The notes beneath the pieces were generated by a model. That model ran no database searches. It was not told where the DNA came from and saw only the letters and a program-made list of their open reading frames with translations. A program made the position numbers and the translations under genes. Of a stretch of DNA of 64,000 nucleotides, positions 8,995 through 18,110 are shown piece after piece. The stretch's first letter is position 1; every line of letters starts with the position of its first letter. The stretch spans positions 28,917-92,916 of the forward strand of contig CAMAQB010000002.1 of assembly GCA_945860285.1 (NCBI GenBank), read 5' to 3'. The stretch is from Akkermansia muciniphila (GTDB lineage Bacteria > Verrucomicrobiota > Verrucomicrobiia > Verrucomicrobiales > Akkermansiaceae).

Positions 8995-9807
8995 TCAGAA
9001 ACAGGCCTGCATCAGGGGTCGCAGCCAATCAGGCATGGTGAAATTTTTCCCGTCGCACGCGCTTGCGGAAACTACTCCACGGGTTGCCGAGGTGAAGAGC
9101 ATCGCCTCCGCCTGCGCGAAAAACTCACGGGAAATGTCCTGTTCTCTCAAGGGTATGCCATGTTTCGGGGCCGCCTCGATGAGCACTTCGCGCATCACAC
9201 CCGGCAGACATCCGGAACTCAGCGGTGGGGTGAAAAGCGAACCGGCAATGACAAGGAATACATTGCTGGTTGTGCCCTCGCAGAGATGACCGCTGGTATT
9301 GAAAAAAACGCCTTCGGCGGCTCCGCGTTGGCGTGCCCAATCGAGTGCGACGAGATTTTCCGCATACGAGGTGGTCTTCAGACCCGCCAGCGGACTGCGA
9401 TCGTTGCGCAGCCAGGGCAGGGTGATGGCGCGCAGGGAATCGATTTGCGGAGCACAAGGCAGCGCGCTGATGATGATTCGCGCAGTTGCACCGGGTTGCA
9501 AGCTCCGCAAGGTCCCCTCTCCCGCTGTCAGCGTGAGCCTGATTCTTGCCCGTCCGGTGTCACAATGGTTTTTCGCACACAATTCCGCCACCACATTGCC
9601 GAGATTGATGTTTTCCAAGGAGGGCAGACCTAACAAATCCACCGATTTCCGCAGTCGCGACAGGTGTTTCCCGGCATGGCGGATTTCACCATCGACCGCC
9701 AGCATCGTTTCAAAGGCCCCGAGTCCGTGCAGCAATCCGCGATCATCCGCTGCGATCGAAAGCACACCGTCATCGATCCATTTTCCATCGCACCAGACAC
9801 AAGGCAT
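8995..9807 (-). CDS. pabC: Class IV PLP aminotransferase / aminodeoxychorismate lyase-like
   Basis: This 270-residue fold-type IV PLP protein has DDRGLLHGLGAFETML near the N-terminus, the presumed Schiff-base lysine in LKTTSYAENLVALDWARQRGA, and the cofactor-phosphate region EGTTSNVFLV, followed by GCLPGVMREVLIE. Family members include aminodeoxychorismate lyase (PabC, making p-aminobenzoate for folate), D-amino acid aminotransferase and branched-chain aminotransferase. Length and the TSYAENLVAL pattern fit PabC or D-alanine aminotransferase better than IlvE. The presence of folC and folE2 in the window mildly favours PabC, but none is adjacent. It is divergent from argS. Confidence 0.75.
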   Translation of the reverse strand: MPCVWCDGKWIDDGVLSIAADDRGLLHGLGAFETMLAVDGEIRHAGKHLSRLRKSVDLLGLPSLENINLGNVVAELCAKNHCDTGRARIRLTLTAGEGTLRSLQPGATARIIISALPCAPQIDSLRAITLPWLRNDRSPLAGLKTTSYAENLVALDWARQRGAAEGVFFNTSGHLCEGTTSNVFLVIAGSLFTPPLSSGCLPGVMREVLIEAAPKHGIPLREQDISREFFAQAEAMLFTSATRGVVSASACDGKNFTMPDWLRPLMQACF

Positions 9808-9936
9808 GCATGGAACTTAGGGAAAAACCATGCAGGCTGCAACCATGCAAAAGTCGACGATGCCATGTTTCGCGGGATTTGTGGTGGAAATGCCCGTCGT
9901 TTCACTCTACAAGATGCGTCCCGCAGCACTCCGATC

Positions 9937-11685
9937 ATGACCCTTGTCAAGCAACTCGAATCCGCACTCGCCACTGTTCTATCCGACCAGTTGGGCGAGC
10001 CGACATCCGCGACTGTCAGCCCGGCGACGGATCTGCGCTTCGGCGATTATCAAACGAACGCCGCGATGGTGCTTGCGAAGTCGCGCAAGATGAACCCGCG
10101 CGCGCTTGCGGAACAAATCATCGCCGCCTGGCCGGCGGACGGCATCGCCACAGCGGAGATCGCCGGGCCGGGATTCATCAACTTCCGCATCAAGGCGGAA
10201 ATCTACTCGGCACGCATGCAGCAAGCCGCCAGCGATGATCGACTGGGTCTCGAACCTGTGGCCGATGCGCGCACCATCGTCATCGATTTCTCCGCACCCA
10301 ACGTCGCCAAACCGATGCACATCGGTCACATCCGCTCGACCATTCTCGGCGACAGCCTGGCGCGCATCGCCTCGTTTTTGGGTCACCAGGTGATCACCGA
10401 CAACCACATCGGCGACTGGGGCACGCAGTTTGGCATGGTCACCTGGGCGTGGAAAAACATCCTCGATGAAAACGCCCTGCTCGCGGATCCCCTCGCGGAG
10501 TTGCTGCGCCTCTACCGCCATGCCAGCGATGCATCGAAAGCCGACGAAGGCATCCGCGAGCAATGTCGCGCGGAATTGGTCAAACTTCAGCAGGGCGACG
10601 CCGAAAATTTTGCGATCTGGTCGCGCTGCCTGAAACTTTCGAAACAGGGACTGCAACAGATCTATCAACGCCTCGATGTGCGATTCGACCACTGGCTCGG
10701 TGAAAGCGCCTACAACGACGCCCTCGCGCCGCTGGTGGAAAAATTGTTAGAGAAACATCTTGCCCGTGACAGCGACGGTGCCGTGTGCATTTTTTCGGAT
10801 GCCTCGGTCGGCGATCCCACCAAGGATCCGTTTCTGATCCGCAAGGACGGCGAGTGGACCGATTTTCCGATGATGATCCGCAAGAGCGATGGTGCGTACA
10901 ACTATGCCACGACCGACATCGCAACGCTGCAATTCCGCCACGACGAATGGAAGGCTGATTCGATCTGGTATGTTGTCGACCACCGCCAGTCCTCGCATTT
11001 CCAGCAGCTTTTTTCGGTCGCGGCGCGACTTGATCTCGGCGCTCTCGATTTGCGGCACATCGCATTCGGAACCATTCTTGGCACCGACGGCAAACCGCTG
11101 AAAACCCGCGCCGGTGATCTGCCGCAGCTCGCGGATGTGCTCGACGACGCCGTCACCGCTTCGCGCAAAACAGTGAATGAACGCAGTCGACTTGAAACCG
11201 ATGACGAACGCGCCGCGCTCGCGGAGCTGATCGGCATCAGCGCGGTGAAGTTCACCGAACTCGCACATCACCGGCTGTCCGACTATGTTTTCGATCTCGA
11301 CAAAATGGTCGCGCTCGAAGGCGACACCGCGCCCTATTTGTTCTACAGTTACGTCCGCTCGCGCTCGATTTTCCGCAAGCTGGAGGAGCCGTTCCATCCC
11401 GGTGCCGCGATCGAACTGGTCGAAGACGCCGAACTGCATCTGGCGCGCCTGCTTTCCCGCTTTGCCGAAGTGGTGCCCGCCGTGCTCGACGACTGCCGTC
11501 CGAACATCCTCACGAGTTACCTGTTGGAAACCGCGCGGGCGTTTCATTCCTTCTTCGAAGCCTGTCCGGTTCTCAAGGCCGAGGGGATCACGCGCCACAG
11601 CCGGCTCACTCTCTGCCACGTGACCGCCCGCACCCTCGCCACGGGTCTGGAATTGTTAGGAATTCCCGTGCCGGAACGAATGTAA
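9937..11685 (+). CDS. argS: Arginyl-tRNA synthetase
   Basis: This 582-residue class I synthetase has an N-terminal Add-1-type domain (DLRFGDYQTNAAMVLAKSRKMNP), the HIGH motif in KPMHIGHIRSTILGDSLAR, and a degenerate KMSKS loop (GTDGKPLKTRAGD), as is usual for ArgRS. A C-terminal DALR anticodon-binding domain follows (LLSRFAEVVPAVLDDCRPNILTSYLLETARAFHSFFEACPV), ending in GIPVPERM. The track ORF begins at a GTG (9664) inside the divergent gene; ATG 9937 gives the normal ArgRS N-terminus. The FAD/Fe-S dehydrogenase follows after 12 bases. Confidence 0.97.
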   Translation: MTLVKQLESALATVLSDQLGEPTSATVSPATDLRFGDYQTNAAMVLAKSRKMNPRALAEQIIAAWPADGIATAEIAGPGFINFRIKAEIYSARMQQAASDDRLGLEPVADARTIVIDFSAPNVAKPMHIGHIRSTILGDSLARIASFLGHQVITDNHIGDWGTQFGMVTWAWKNILDENALLADPLAELLRLYRHASDASKADEGIREQCRAELVKLQQGDAENFAIWSRCLKLSKQGLQQIYQRLDVRFDHWLGESAYNDALAPLVEKLLEKHLARDSDGAVCIFSDASVGDPTKDPFLIRKDGEWTDFPMMIRKSDGAYNYATTDIATLQFRHDEWKADSIWYVVDHRQSSHFQQLFSVAARLDLGALDLRHIAFGTILGTDGKPLKTRAGDLPQLADVLDDAVTASRKTVNERSRLETDDERAALAELIGISAVKFTELAHHRLSDYVFDLDKMVALEGDTAPYLFYSYVRSRSIFRKLEEPFHPGAAIELVEDAELHLARLLSRFAEVVPAVLDDCRPNILTSYLLETARAFHSFFEACPVLKAEGITRHSRLTLCHVTARTLATGLELLGIPVPERM

Positions 11686-11697
11686 CAAAATCGCATC

Positions 11698-14628
11698 ATG
11701 ATCCCCGACTGGCAAAACCTCGGCGCACGACTCGAGGGCGAACTGCACACCGATGTGCTGTCCAGAAAACTTTATGCCACCGATGCCTCGGAGTATCAGG
11801 AACTTCCGGCGGCCGTTTGCATGCCGCGCAGCGCGGCGGATCTGCGCGAATTGATCGCATTCGCCCGACAACACCGGTTCGGCCTGATTCCGCGAACGGC
11901 GGGAACATCACTCGCCGGACAAGTCGTCGGCAGTGGCATTGTCATCGACATGGGCCGTCACATGAACGGCATCCTTGCCATCGATGCCGAAAGGCGGCGG
12001 GTGAAAGTGCAACCAGGTGTCGTGCGCAACGAACTCAATGCCGCGCTGGCACCCCATGGAATCTTCTTCGCTCCGGAAACCGCGACCGCCAACCGGGCGA
12101 TGATCGGCGGCATGGTCGGCAACAACTCCTGCGGTGCCAATTCCATCGTTTACGGCAGCACGCGCAACCATCTGGTTTCCTGCCGCGGCTTTTTAAGCGA
12201 CGGATCCGAAGTCACCTTCGGGGCGTTGACGCGCGAACAATTTCACGCCAAGTGCGGGGGCGACACGCTCGAATCGTCGATCTATCGGAAAATCCGCGCC
12301 ATGTTGGAAAACGCAGGCAACCGCGAGACCATCGAGCGGAATTTTCCGAAAAAATCGGTAACGCGTCGCAACACCGGATATGCGCTCGATGCCTTGATGG
12401 ATGCCGGTGTTTTTGATTCGCCCGGTGGAGACGATTTCAATTTCTGCCGCCTGATTGCGGGTTCGGAAGGCACCCTTTTTCTCGGCTGCGAGTTCGAATT
12501 GAACTGCGAGCCATTGCCGCCAACTGCTGTGCTGATGTGCGGACATTTCGCCACCGTAGACGAGGCGCTGCGGGCGACACTGCTCGCGATGGAGCATCGG
12601 CCGTCCGCCGTGGAATTGATCGACCGCAACATCCTCGACTGCACACGGCAGAGCCCCGAGCAAAGCCGCAACCGCGACTTCGTGCAGGGCGACCCCGGCG
12701 CGATCCTGGTTGTGGAATTGCGGCTTGAAGACAACAGCGCGGCCGATCAAACATTCCTGGCTCTCGAGCATCAAATGCGCGTCGCCGGACTCGGTTATGC
12801 ATGGCCGGTGCTGAGAGGTGCCGAGGCCAACAAAGTCTGGGAACTGCGTCGCGCGGGCCAGGGTGTGATGAGCAACGTTGCCGGCGACAAAAAACCGCGC
12901 GAAGTGGTCGAGGACACCGCTGTGGCAGTTGCGGACCTGCCGGACTACATCGCCGAATTCGACCGCTTGATGCGTGAAAAATACGGCCTTTCATGCGTCT
13001 ACTACGCCCATGCCGGCGCTGGTGAACTGCATAACCGGCCGTTGTTTGATTTGAAGACCACAGAAGGAGTGAAGCTCTTTCGCGATGTTGCGACTGATGT
13101 CGCCGCGCTGGTGAAAAAATACCGCGGCTCCTTGAGTGGAGAACACGGCGACGGTCGTCTGCGTGGCGAATTCATTCCCTTCATGGTTGGCTCCGCGTGC
13201 CACGGGATGATGCGTGAGGTGAAATCCGTCTTCGATCCAGATGGAATTTTCAATCCGGGCAAAATCATCGACACCCCGCCGATGGACACTTCGCTGCGTT
13301 ATGTGCCCGGTCGAACGACCACCGAACATGAGACGATCTTCGATTTTTCCGACACCCAGGGCATCACCAGGGCGGCGGAAAAATGCAACGGCTCGGGAGA
13401 TTGCCGCCGGAGCCACTTGTTAGGTGGCACGATGTGTCCGAGTTACCAGGTCACCCGCGATGAAAAACACAGCACGCGCGGTCGGGCCAACATGCTGCGC
13501 CAGGTTCTCAGCAACACATCGCCGCAGCAAGCACTGGCCAGTGGCGAACTCGACGAGGTGCTCGATCTGTGCCTCTCCTGCAAGGCCTGCAAGGCGGAAT
13601 GTCCCTCGACCGTGGACATCGCAAAGATGAAAGCCGAGGCCATGCAATGGAGTCACGATGTTCACGGAGTGCCGTGGCGTTCACGAATGATCGCCGCGTT
13701 TCCGTTTTTGTTAGAAATGGCGTCTTTTGTCCCGTGGTTTTGGAATGGCATCTTTGGCAGGCCGTTTTTCCGTCGGCACGCCAACAAGCTCTGCGGTTTT
13801 CATCCGGATCGGACGATTCCCCTGCTGCATCACACCACCCTGCGCCGCTGGTTCATGAGCCGTCCGCTGCGCCGCCCGCGCCCGTCACAGGGCCTGGTCC
13901 ATTTGTTCTGCGATGAATTCACCAACAGCTTCGACGTGACCACCGGCATCGCCGCAATCGAACTGCTGGAGGCGCTCGGATACGAAGTCGTGATCCCGAA
14001 ACATCATGAAAGCGGACGTTCCGCTTTGTCCAAGGGATTGCTGCGGCACGCGCGGGAACTGGCGGAAAAAAACGTCGGCCTGCTCAGCGATGTGATCACC
14101 GCGGAAAACCCGCTGATCGGCATCGAACCCTCCGCGATTCTCACATTCCGCGATGAGTACCCCGAGTTGTTGCGAGGTCGCGGGCAGGTGCAGGCCCGGG
14201 CTCTAGCGAAAAACTGCCTGACAATCGAAGAGTGGATCAGTCGGGAAGTGGATGCCGGTCGCATCAACCGCGCATCATTCCACGACCAGAAAAAAACCAT
14301 CAAGCTGCACGGACACTGCCACCAGAAGGCCCTTTCGTCGCTGGTGCCGACAGTGAAAATGCTGGAGTTACCGGCGGGCCATCAAGTGCGGATGATCCCC
14401 TCGGGCTGTTGCGGCATGGCGGGATCATTTGGCTACGAACAGGAGCACTTCGATCTCGCGAATTCCATCGGCGAGCTGGTTCTCTTCCCCTCGATCCGCG
14501 ACAGCGGGACCGATGTGCTGATTGCCGCATCAGGAACAAGTTGCCGTCACCAGATTCACGACGGCACCGGACGCATCGCCCTCCATCCCGTGCGGATCCT
14601 GCGCGATGCCCTCATCTCAGTTCGCTGA
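11698..14628 (+). CDS. FAD-binding and (Fe-S)-binding dehydrogenase (GlcD/GlcF-like fusion, YdiJ type)
   Basis: This 976-residue protein fuses a flavin dehydrogenase to an iron-sulfur electron-transfer module. Residues about 40-260 form a FAD_binding_4 domain (LIPRTAGTSLAGQVVGSGIV, GGMVGNNSCGANS), followed by FAD-oxidase_C with a conserved EHGDGRLRGEF. The 4Fe-4S motifs lie near residues 563-580 (CNGSGDCRRS ... GTMCPSY) and 624 (CLSCKACKAECP). The C-terminus has two CCG-type Cys-rich repeats (GHCHQKAL; SGCCGMAGSFGYE). Relatives oxidise D-lactate, D-2-hydroxyglutarate or glycolate; YdiJ of E. coli is about the same size. The substrate cannot be fixed from sequence. D-2-hydroxyglutarate is a by-product of SerA in serine synthesis, and serine-type genes lie near 34.5-37.4 kb, but that link is speculative. 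Confidence 0.88.
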   Translation: MIPDWQNLGARLEGELHTDVLSRKLYATDASEYQELPAAVCMPRSAADLRELIAFARQHRFGLIPRTAGTSLAGQVVGSGIVIDMGRHMNGILAIDAERRRVKVQPGVVRNELNAALAPHGIFFAPETATANRAMIGGMVGNNSCGANSIVYGSTRNHLVSCRGFLSDGSEVTFGALTREQFHAKCGGDTLESSIYRKIRAMLENAGNRETIERNFPKKSVTRRNTGYALDALMDAGVFDSPGGDDFNFCRLIAGSEGTLFLGCEFELNCEPLPPTAVLMCGHFATVDEALRATLLAMEHRPSAVELIDRNILDCTRQSPEQSRNRDFVQGDPGAILVVELRLEDNSAADQTFLALEHQMRVAGLGYAWPVLRGAEANKVWELRRAGQGVMSNVAGDKKPREVVEDTAVAVADLPDYIAEFDRLMREKYGLSCVYYAHAGAGELHNRPLFDLKTTEGVKLFRDVATDVAALVKKYRGSLSGEHGDGRLRGEFIPFMVGSACHGMMREVKSVFDPDGIFNPGKIIDTPPMDTSLRYVPGRTTTEHETIFDFSDTQGITRAAEKCNGSGDCRRSHLLGGTMCPSYQVTRDEKHSTRGRANMLRQVLSNTSPQQALASGELDEVLDLCLSCKACKAECPSTVDIAKMKAEAMQWSHDVHGVPWRSRMIAAFPFLLEMASFVPWFWNGIFGRPFFRRHANKLCGFHPDRTIPLLHHTTLRRWFMSRPLRRPRPSQGLVHLFCDEFTNSFDVTTGIAAIELLEALGYEVVIPKHHESGRSALSKGLLRHARELAEKNVGLLSDVITAENPLIGIEPSAILTFRDEYPELLRGRGQVQARALAKNCLTIEEWISREVDAGRINRASFHDQKKTIKLHGHCHQKALSSLVPTVKMLELPAGHQVRMIPSGCCGMAGSFGYEQEHFDLANSIGELVLFPSIRDSGTDVLIAASGTSCRHQIHDGTGRIALHPVRILRDALISVR

Positions 14629-14643
14629 GCCGCACTGGTTCGC

Positions 14644-14973
14644 TCAAAAAAATCCGTAGCGCTGCAGCGACCGATAGGCCCACAGGAGCATCACCACTGC
14701 GGCGATCAACAACAGCAGCATGAGGAACAAATTGCGGGTCACTTCGCGGCGGGTATTGGTGACTTCCCCTCGCGCCACAAGGTCGTCAAAGCTTTTTTCC
14801 TTGATCCTGCTGGTGACGAGATCCGAAGGCGGAAGGGTTCGTTGCCGCTCCATCTCCTCCATCTGGAGTTTTTCCGGCAATTCCTGCAACGCTTTCATCT
14901 CGGCATTAATTGCGTCATTCCGCTCCTGAAGACGCTGAAGATCGGACTCCCCGTTTGGCCCATGGTTTGTCAT
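14644..14973 (-). CDS. Small C-terminally anchored membrane protein
   Basis: This 109-residue protein has no recognised domain. The first 75 residues are charged and helical with coiled-coil character (LQRLQERNDAINAEMKALQELPEKLQMEEMERQR). A single membrane segment (NLFLMLLLLIAAVVMLLWAY) lies at the end, followed by a short tail. It starts nine bases after the stop of another tail-anchored coiled-coil gene on the same strand and is convergent with the dehydrogenase gene. The shared design suggests the two form a membrane-tethered complex. That is an inference. Confidence 0.75.
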   Translation of the reverse strand: MTNHGPNGESDLQRLQERNDAINAEMKALQELPEKLQMEEMERQRTLPPSDLVTSRIKEKSFDDLVARGEVTNTRREVTRNLFLMLLLLIAAVVMLLWAYRSLQRYGFF

Positions 14974-14982
14974 GACGATGCG

Positions 14983-15570
14983 CTACTTGAGAATGTAAAT
15001 GGCAAGCGCCAGCGCGCCGAGGGTTATGATCGGCAGATTGAACGCCAGCCCGCTTTTCATTTCCGCCAGAAAATCCCCGCCGTCCGGATGAATGCCGCCC
15101 TTGCGGCCTTTTTTCACATGACCGAAAATTTCGCCTGAACGCATCGATGCGAAATGATACGCCGCCTGCTCATACTCCTCGGCTGCATAATCGATCACGG
15201 ATATGGCTTTTTCCAGATTCAACTTCAAGTTCTCACGGCTCCAGGACTCGGGATCGTACTTGCCGATCTTCCGCAAGCTGTTGTCAAACGCCTGACGGCA
15301 CTGCTCCAATTCATGCAGTTCCTTTCTCATCGCCAGCAGTTCGCGGTCAATCAAGGTAACCGCGTTGCCCAGTTTTTCCGTCACCTCCACCTGGCCCGAC
15401 AAAAACACCTTTTTCTTGGTGTTCAATTCCTCCCATTCGCGAGCCTGGCGTTCAATCTCGTCGCGCTCCGACTGCAACTGCAGCAGCCGCGCCTGCGAAT
15501 CCCGCATCTTGCTCTCCAAGTCCTCCGACAAGGCAGACTGCCCGACAAAAGAATCGTGCTGCATCTCCAT
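14983..15570 (-). CDS. Coiled-coil protein with C-terminal membrane anchor
   Basis: The track ORF starts at 15687. ATG 15570 (MEMQHDSFVG) is preferred because GAGGGA lies just upstream at normal spacing. The resulting 195-residue protein has a long coiled coil (residues about 15-100: LESKMRDSQARLLQLQSERDEIERQ, TLIDRELLAMRKELHELEQCR), a helical middle, a Gly/Lys-rich linker (HVKKGRKGGIHPDGGDF), and a C-terminal membrane helix (LPIITLGALALAIYILK). No family recognised. It sits downstream of an Hsp70 gene and upstream of the 109-residue tail-anchored protein. The 232-base gap before it (15571-15802) is AT-rich and could hold a promoter. Confidence 0.75.
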   Translation of the reverse strand: MEMQHDSFVGQSALSEDLESKMRDSQARLLQLQSERDEIERQAREWEELNTKKKVFLSGQVEVTEKLGNAVTLIDRELLAMRKELHELEQCRQAFDNSLRKIGKYDPESWSRENLKLNLEKAISVIDYAAEEYEQAAYHFASMRSGEIFGHVKKGRKGGIHPDGGDFLAEMKSGLAFNLPIITLGALALAIYILK

Positions 15571-15642
15571 CTGATTCCCTCTGACATGAATATGATGTCG
15601 ATATTCCGTTTCCGTTGGCATAATTTTTTGTGGGTGACGGTG

Positions 15643-15663
15643 TGATATTCGCAAAAATTCGCA
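15643..15663. repeat. Short tandem direct repeat in the gap upstream of the coiled-coil gene
   Basis: On the minus strand the gap contains TTGCGAATTT directly followed by TTGCGAATAT. Two nearly identical ten-base units one helical turn apart could be a regulator site. Nothing else in 15571-15802 is recognisable, although the region is clearly AT-rich compared with the flanking genes. Confidence 0.35.
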
Positions 15664-15802
15664 ATCATGACCAGAAAAAAAATTCATTTTTCTTGACCAT
15701 CTTGTTTTCTTTGTATTTCAGCGAAATCAAAGTCGCTCGAGGGCTGTTCCGACAGGGGCAGCTGATGAGGGAAAAACCGGCACGACTTGACGCCGAAAAA
15801 CG

Positions 15803-17569
15803 TTAGCCCTGTCGATTTTCCCATTCACCCGGCAGGGCTTGTTCCATCGCCTGCTCGACAATTTTTGCCGCGAGGCTTTCCGTCGCCTTGTCCAACTCCT
15901 GCACCGCTTCCTTCAAGGCATTGGCTTGTTTCGAGGGCATGACTTCGCGCACCCGCGTGGCCGCGCGAAGGATCCGTTCCCGTTCTTCCTCACTGAGCCA
16001 CTGGGCGCCGACCTCAAGAGCGGCATCGACAGCCGGCAGCAACTCGTCAGCTTTCAGTCGGGCTTCGGTCCACACCCGTTCGGACATGTCGGCAAATGCA
16101 AACTCCACCGAGTCGCTGACCATTTTTTCCACCGATTCATCGCTGACATTGACAGCGGCATGTTGGATTTGCAGGATGCGGTCGCGACCGCTTTTCACAT
16201 CGCGTGCCAGCACTTCGAGAATTCCGTTTTCATCGATGCGGAACTGCACGCCGATGCGGGCCTGGCCTTTCGGCATGGGAGCAAATGCAATCTCGACGCG
16301 GCCCAACTCCCAGTTGTCGCAGGCCAGTTCGCGTTCCCCTTGGAGGACCCTGAGCATCATCGCGGTTTGCCCGGTCGCAGCATTCGTGAACATCTCTCCC
16401 GCCTTGCAGGGAATGGTAGTGTTGCGGGGAATGAGCACATTCATCAAACATCCGAGCGTCTCGATGCCCAGACTGAGCGGCGTGACATCCAACAGCACCA
16501 GTTTTTTCATCGCACCACTCATCACTCCCGCCTGGATCGTCGCTCCCAGCGCGATGGCTTCGTCGGGATGCTGTGAAACATCCGCGGTCCTCTGAAAACA
16601 GGCTTCCGCAGCCGCCCTGACAGCCGGAATCCGCGTGCTGCCACCCACCAAAACCAATGCATCGACGGACGACGGAAGCATGCCGGCATCGCTCAGCGCC
16701 TTGTTGCAGCAGGCGATGGTTCGGGCGATCCATGGTTGAATCCATGACTCGAATTCGCCGCGCGACAGCTCGTGGGAAAAACTACTATGCCCCTCGTAGA
16801 AAGGCAGGGAAAAACATTCGCGTTCGTTCGCACTCAGCGCGCACTTGACCCGTTCCGCCTCACCGAGCCAGCGGATCATGAGTTCGCGTGACACTTGCAT
16901 TTCATCGATGCCGGCTTTTTCGAGCATTTTGACGGCGACAACATGATCGAGATCGTCCCCGCCCAGTCGGGTGTCGCCGTGGGTCGCGATCACCTGAAAC
17001 ACCCCGTCCTGCATTTCCAACAGGGATAGATCAAAGGTGCCGCCACCGAAATCATAAACGGCTACCCTTGATTTGTCCGCCAGTTTGTCCAGGCCATAGG
17101 CCAGTGCGGCGGCCGTGGGTTCATTCAGAACCCGCAGCACCTCGAAACCGGCCAGTTCGCCCGCCCGTTTGGTGGCGTTGCGTTGCCCATCATGAAAATA
17201 CGCGGGCACTGTGATCACCGCCTTGCCGACCGACCGACCCAGCCGCCATTCGGCGATACGTTTGAGTTCGCGCAAAATCGTGGCGCTGATTTCCACCGGA
17301 TCGCGATCCTGCAAAACCTCGCGGTCTTCAGCCGACAGCTCGCGGCCGATGTAGCGCTTCACGCTGGTGACAACCCGCAATCCGTCGAGCTCCCTTCGTC
17401 TCAACGCCTTGCGCCCGACTTCCACCGCACCCTCGACACCATACCAAACCGCGCTGGGCATGATGCGTTTGCCTTCCTCATCGGCCAGCAGCATCGGAAA
17501 CCCCGAGTCCACAACTCCTATCGCAGAGTAAGTGGTGCCCAGATCGATACCGACAATCGTTTCGTTCAT
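15803..17569 (-). CDS. Hsp70-family chaperone, HscA/DnaK-like
   Basis: This 588-residue protein has a complete actin-like ATPase domain: phosphate-1 motif [15 protein letters not shown] at the N-terminus, [15 protein letters not shown], phosphate-2 [14 protein letters not shown], and the adenosine motif [14 protein letters not shown] substrate-binding domain follows ([46 protein letters not shown]). The C-terminal lid is short: the protein is about 50 residues shorter than DnaK and lacks its disordered tail. The [20 protein letters not shown] stretch resembles HscA. No iscU, hscB, fdx, grpE or dnaJ is nearby, so an Fe-S role is not supported by context. It follows the EIIA-like gene by nine bases. 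Confidence 0.9.
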   Translation of the reverse strand: MNETIVGIDLGTTYSAIGVVDSGFPMLLADEEGKRIMPSAVWYGVEGAVEVGRKALRRRELDGLRVVTSVKRYIGRELSAEDREVLQDRDPVEISATILRELKRIAEWRLGRSVGKAVITVPAYFHDGQRNATKRAGELAGFEVLRVLNEPTAAALAYGLDKLADKSRVAVYDFGGGTFDLSLLEMQDGVFQVIATHGDTRLGGDDLDHVVAVKMLEKAGIDEMQVSRELMIRWLGEAERVKCALSANERECFSLPFYEGHSSFSHELSRGEFESWIQPWIARTIACCNKALSDAGMLPSSVDALVLVGGSTRIPAVRAAAEACFQRTADVSQHPDEAIALGATIQAGVMSGAMKKLVLLDVTPLSLGIETLGCLMNVLIPRNTTIPCKAGEMFTNAATGQTAMMLRVLQGERELACDNWELGRVEIAFAPMPKGQARIGVQFRIDENGILEVLARDVKSGRDRILQIQHAAVNVSDESVEKMVSDSVEFAFADMSERVWTEARLKADELLPAVDAALEVGAQWLSEEERERILRAATRVREVMPSKQANALKEAVQELDKATESLAAKIVEQAMEQALPGEWENRQG

Positions 17570-17578
17570 ACCTGCGTC

Positions 17579-18046
17579 CTACGGCGCCACCGTTTTTTGC
17601 CGGAAGAGGGCGAAGATGTCCTCTGCATCAACGGCCGACAGCATCTTTGCGCAGGTTTCCGCGCGGGTGAACATGCGCGCGATCGCAGCAAGGGCATGCA
17701 GGTGCTTTTGATAGGATTTCCGCGGCGAAATGAACAGAATCACAAAGTGCACGGTTCCATGGTCCAGCGAGTCGAAGTCGATCCCCTCCCGGGACCTTCC
17801 AAAGACCGCGATCACATCATCGATGTGGTCGGAAAACGCATGAGGGATCGCTACGCCGCCACCCACGCCAGTGCTGACCATGTTTTCGCGCAATTGCAAA
17901 GACCGGCTGACTTCCTCCCTCAGAGCTGCGGTCAGGTCGCCCACCATCTCCAGATGGTCGAGCAACTCATCCATTGCCTGCCAACGATCCGTGGCCCGAA
18001 GGTCGGGAACAATGTGCCGATGGGAGAGTAACTGTGTCAATTTCAT
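17579..18046 (-). CDS. PTS EIIA-type (PtsN-like) protein
   Basis: This 155-residue protein matches the PTS EIIA type-2 (nitrogen/fructose) domain along its whole length. The phospho-acceptor is His69 in STGVGGGVAIPHAFSD, and the C-terminal helices (KSYQKHLHALAAIARMFTRAETCAKML) are typical. No EIIB/EIIC, HPr or RpoN-related gene is nearby, so a regulatory rather than sugar-transport role is likely. The Hsp70 gene begins nine bases downstream on the same strand, an unusual partnership. Confidence 0.88.
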   Translation of the reverse strand: MKLTQLLSHRHIVPDLRATDRWQAMDELLDHLEMVGDLTAALREEVSRSLQLRENMVSTGVGGGVAIPHAFSDHIDDVIAVFGRSREGIDFDSLDHGTVHFVILFISPRKSYQKHLHALAAIARMFTRAETCAKMLSAVDAEDIFALFRQKTVAP

Positions 18047-18110
18047 TCAGTGATACAAGATGATCATTAGTGCAGCGAGAACCAATTGGCAATAGGTTTT
18101 TGCTGGAAAA

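Noticed and set aside
15571-15802. Small gene in the Hsp70/coiled-coil gap
   Set aside because: No frame with a credible start and protein-like composition; the longer in-frame extension of the coiled-coil ORF lacks a ribosome site, while ATG 15570 has one.
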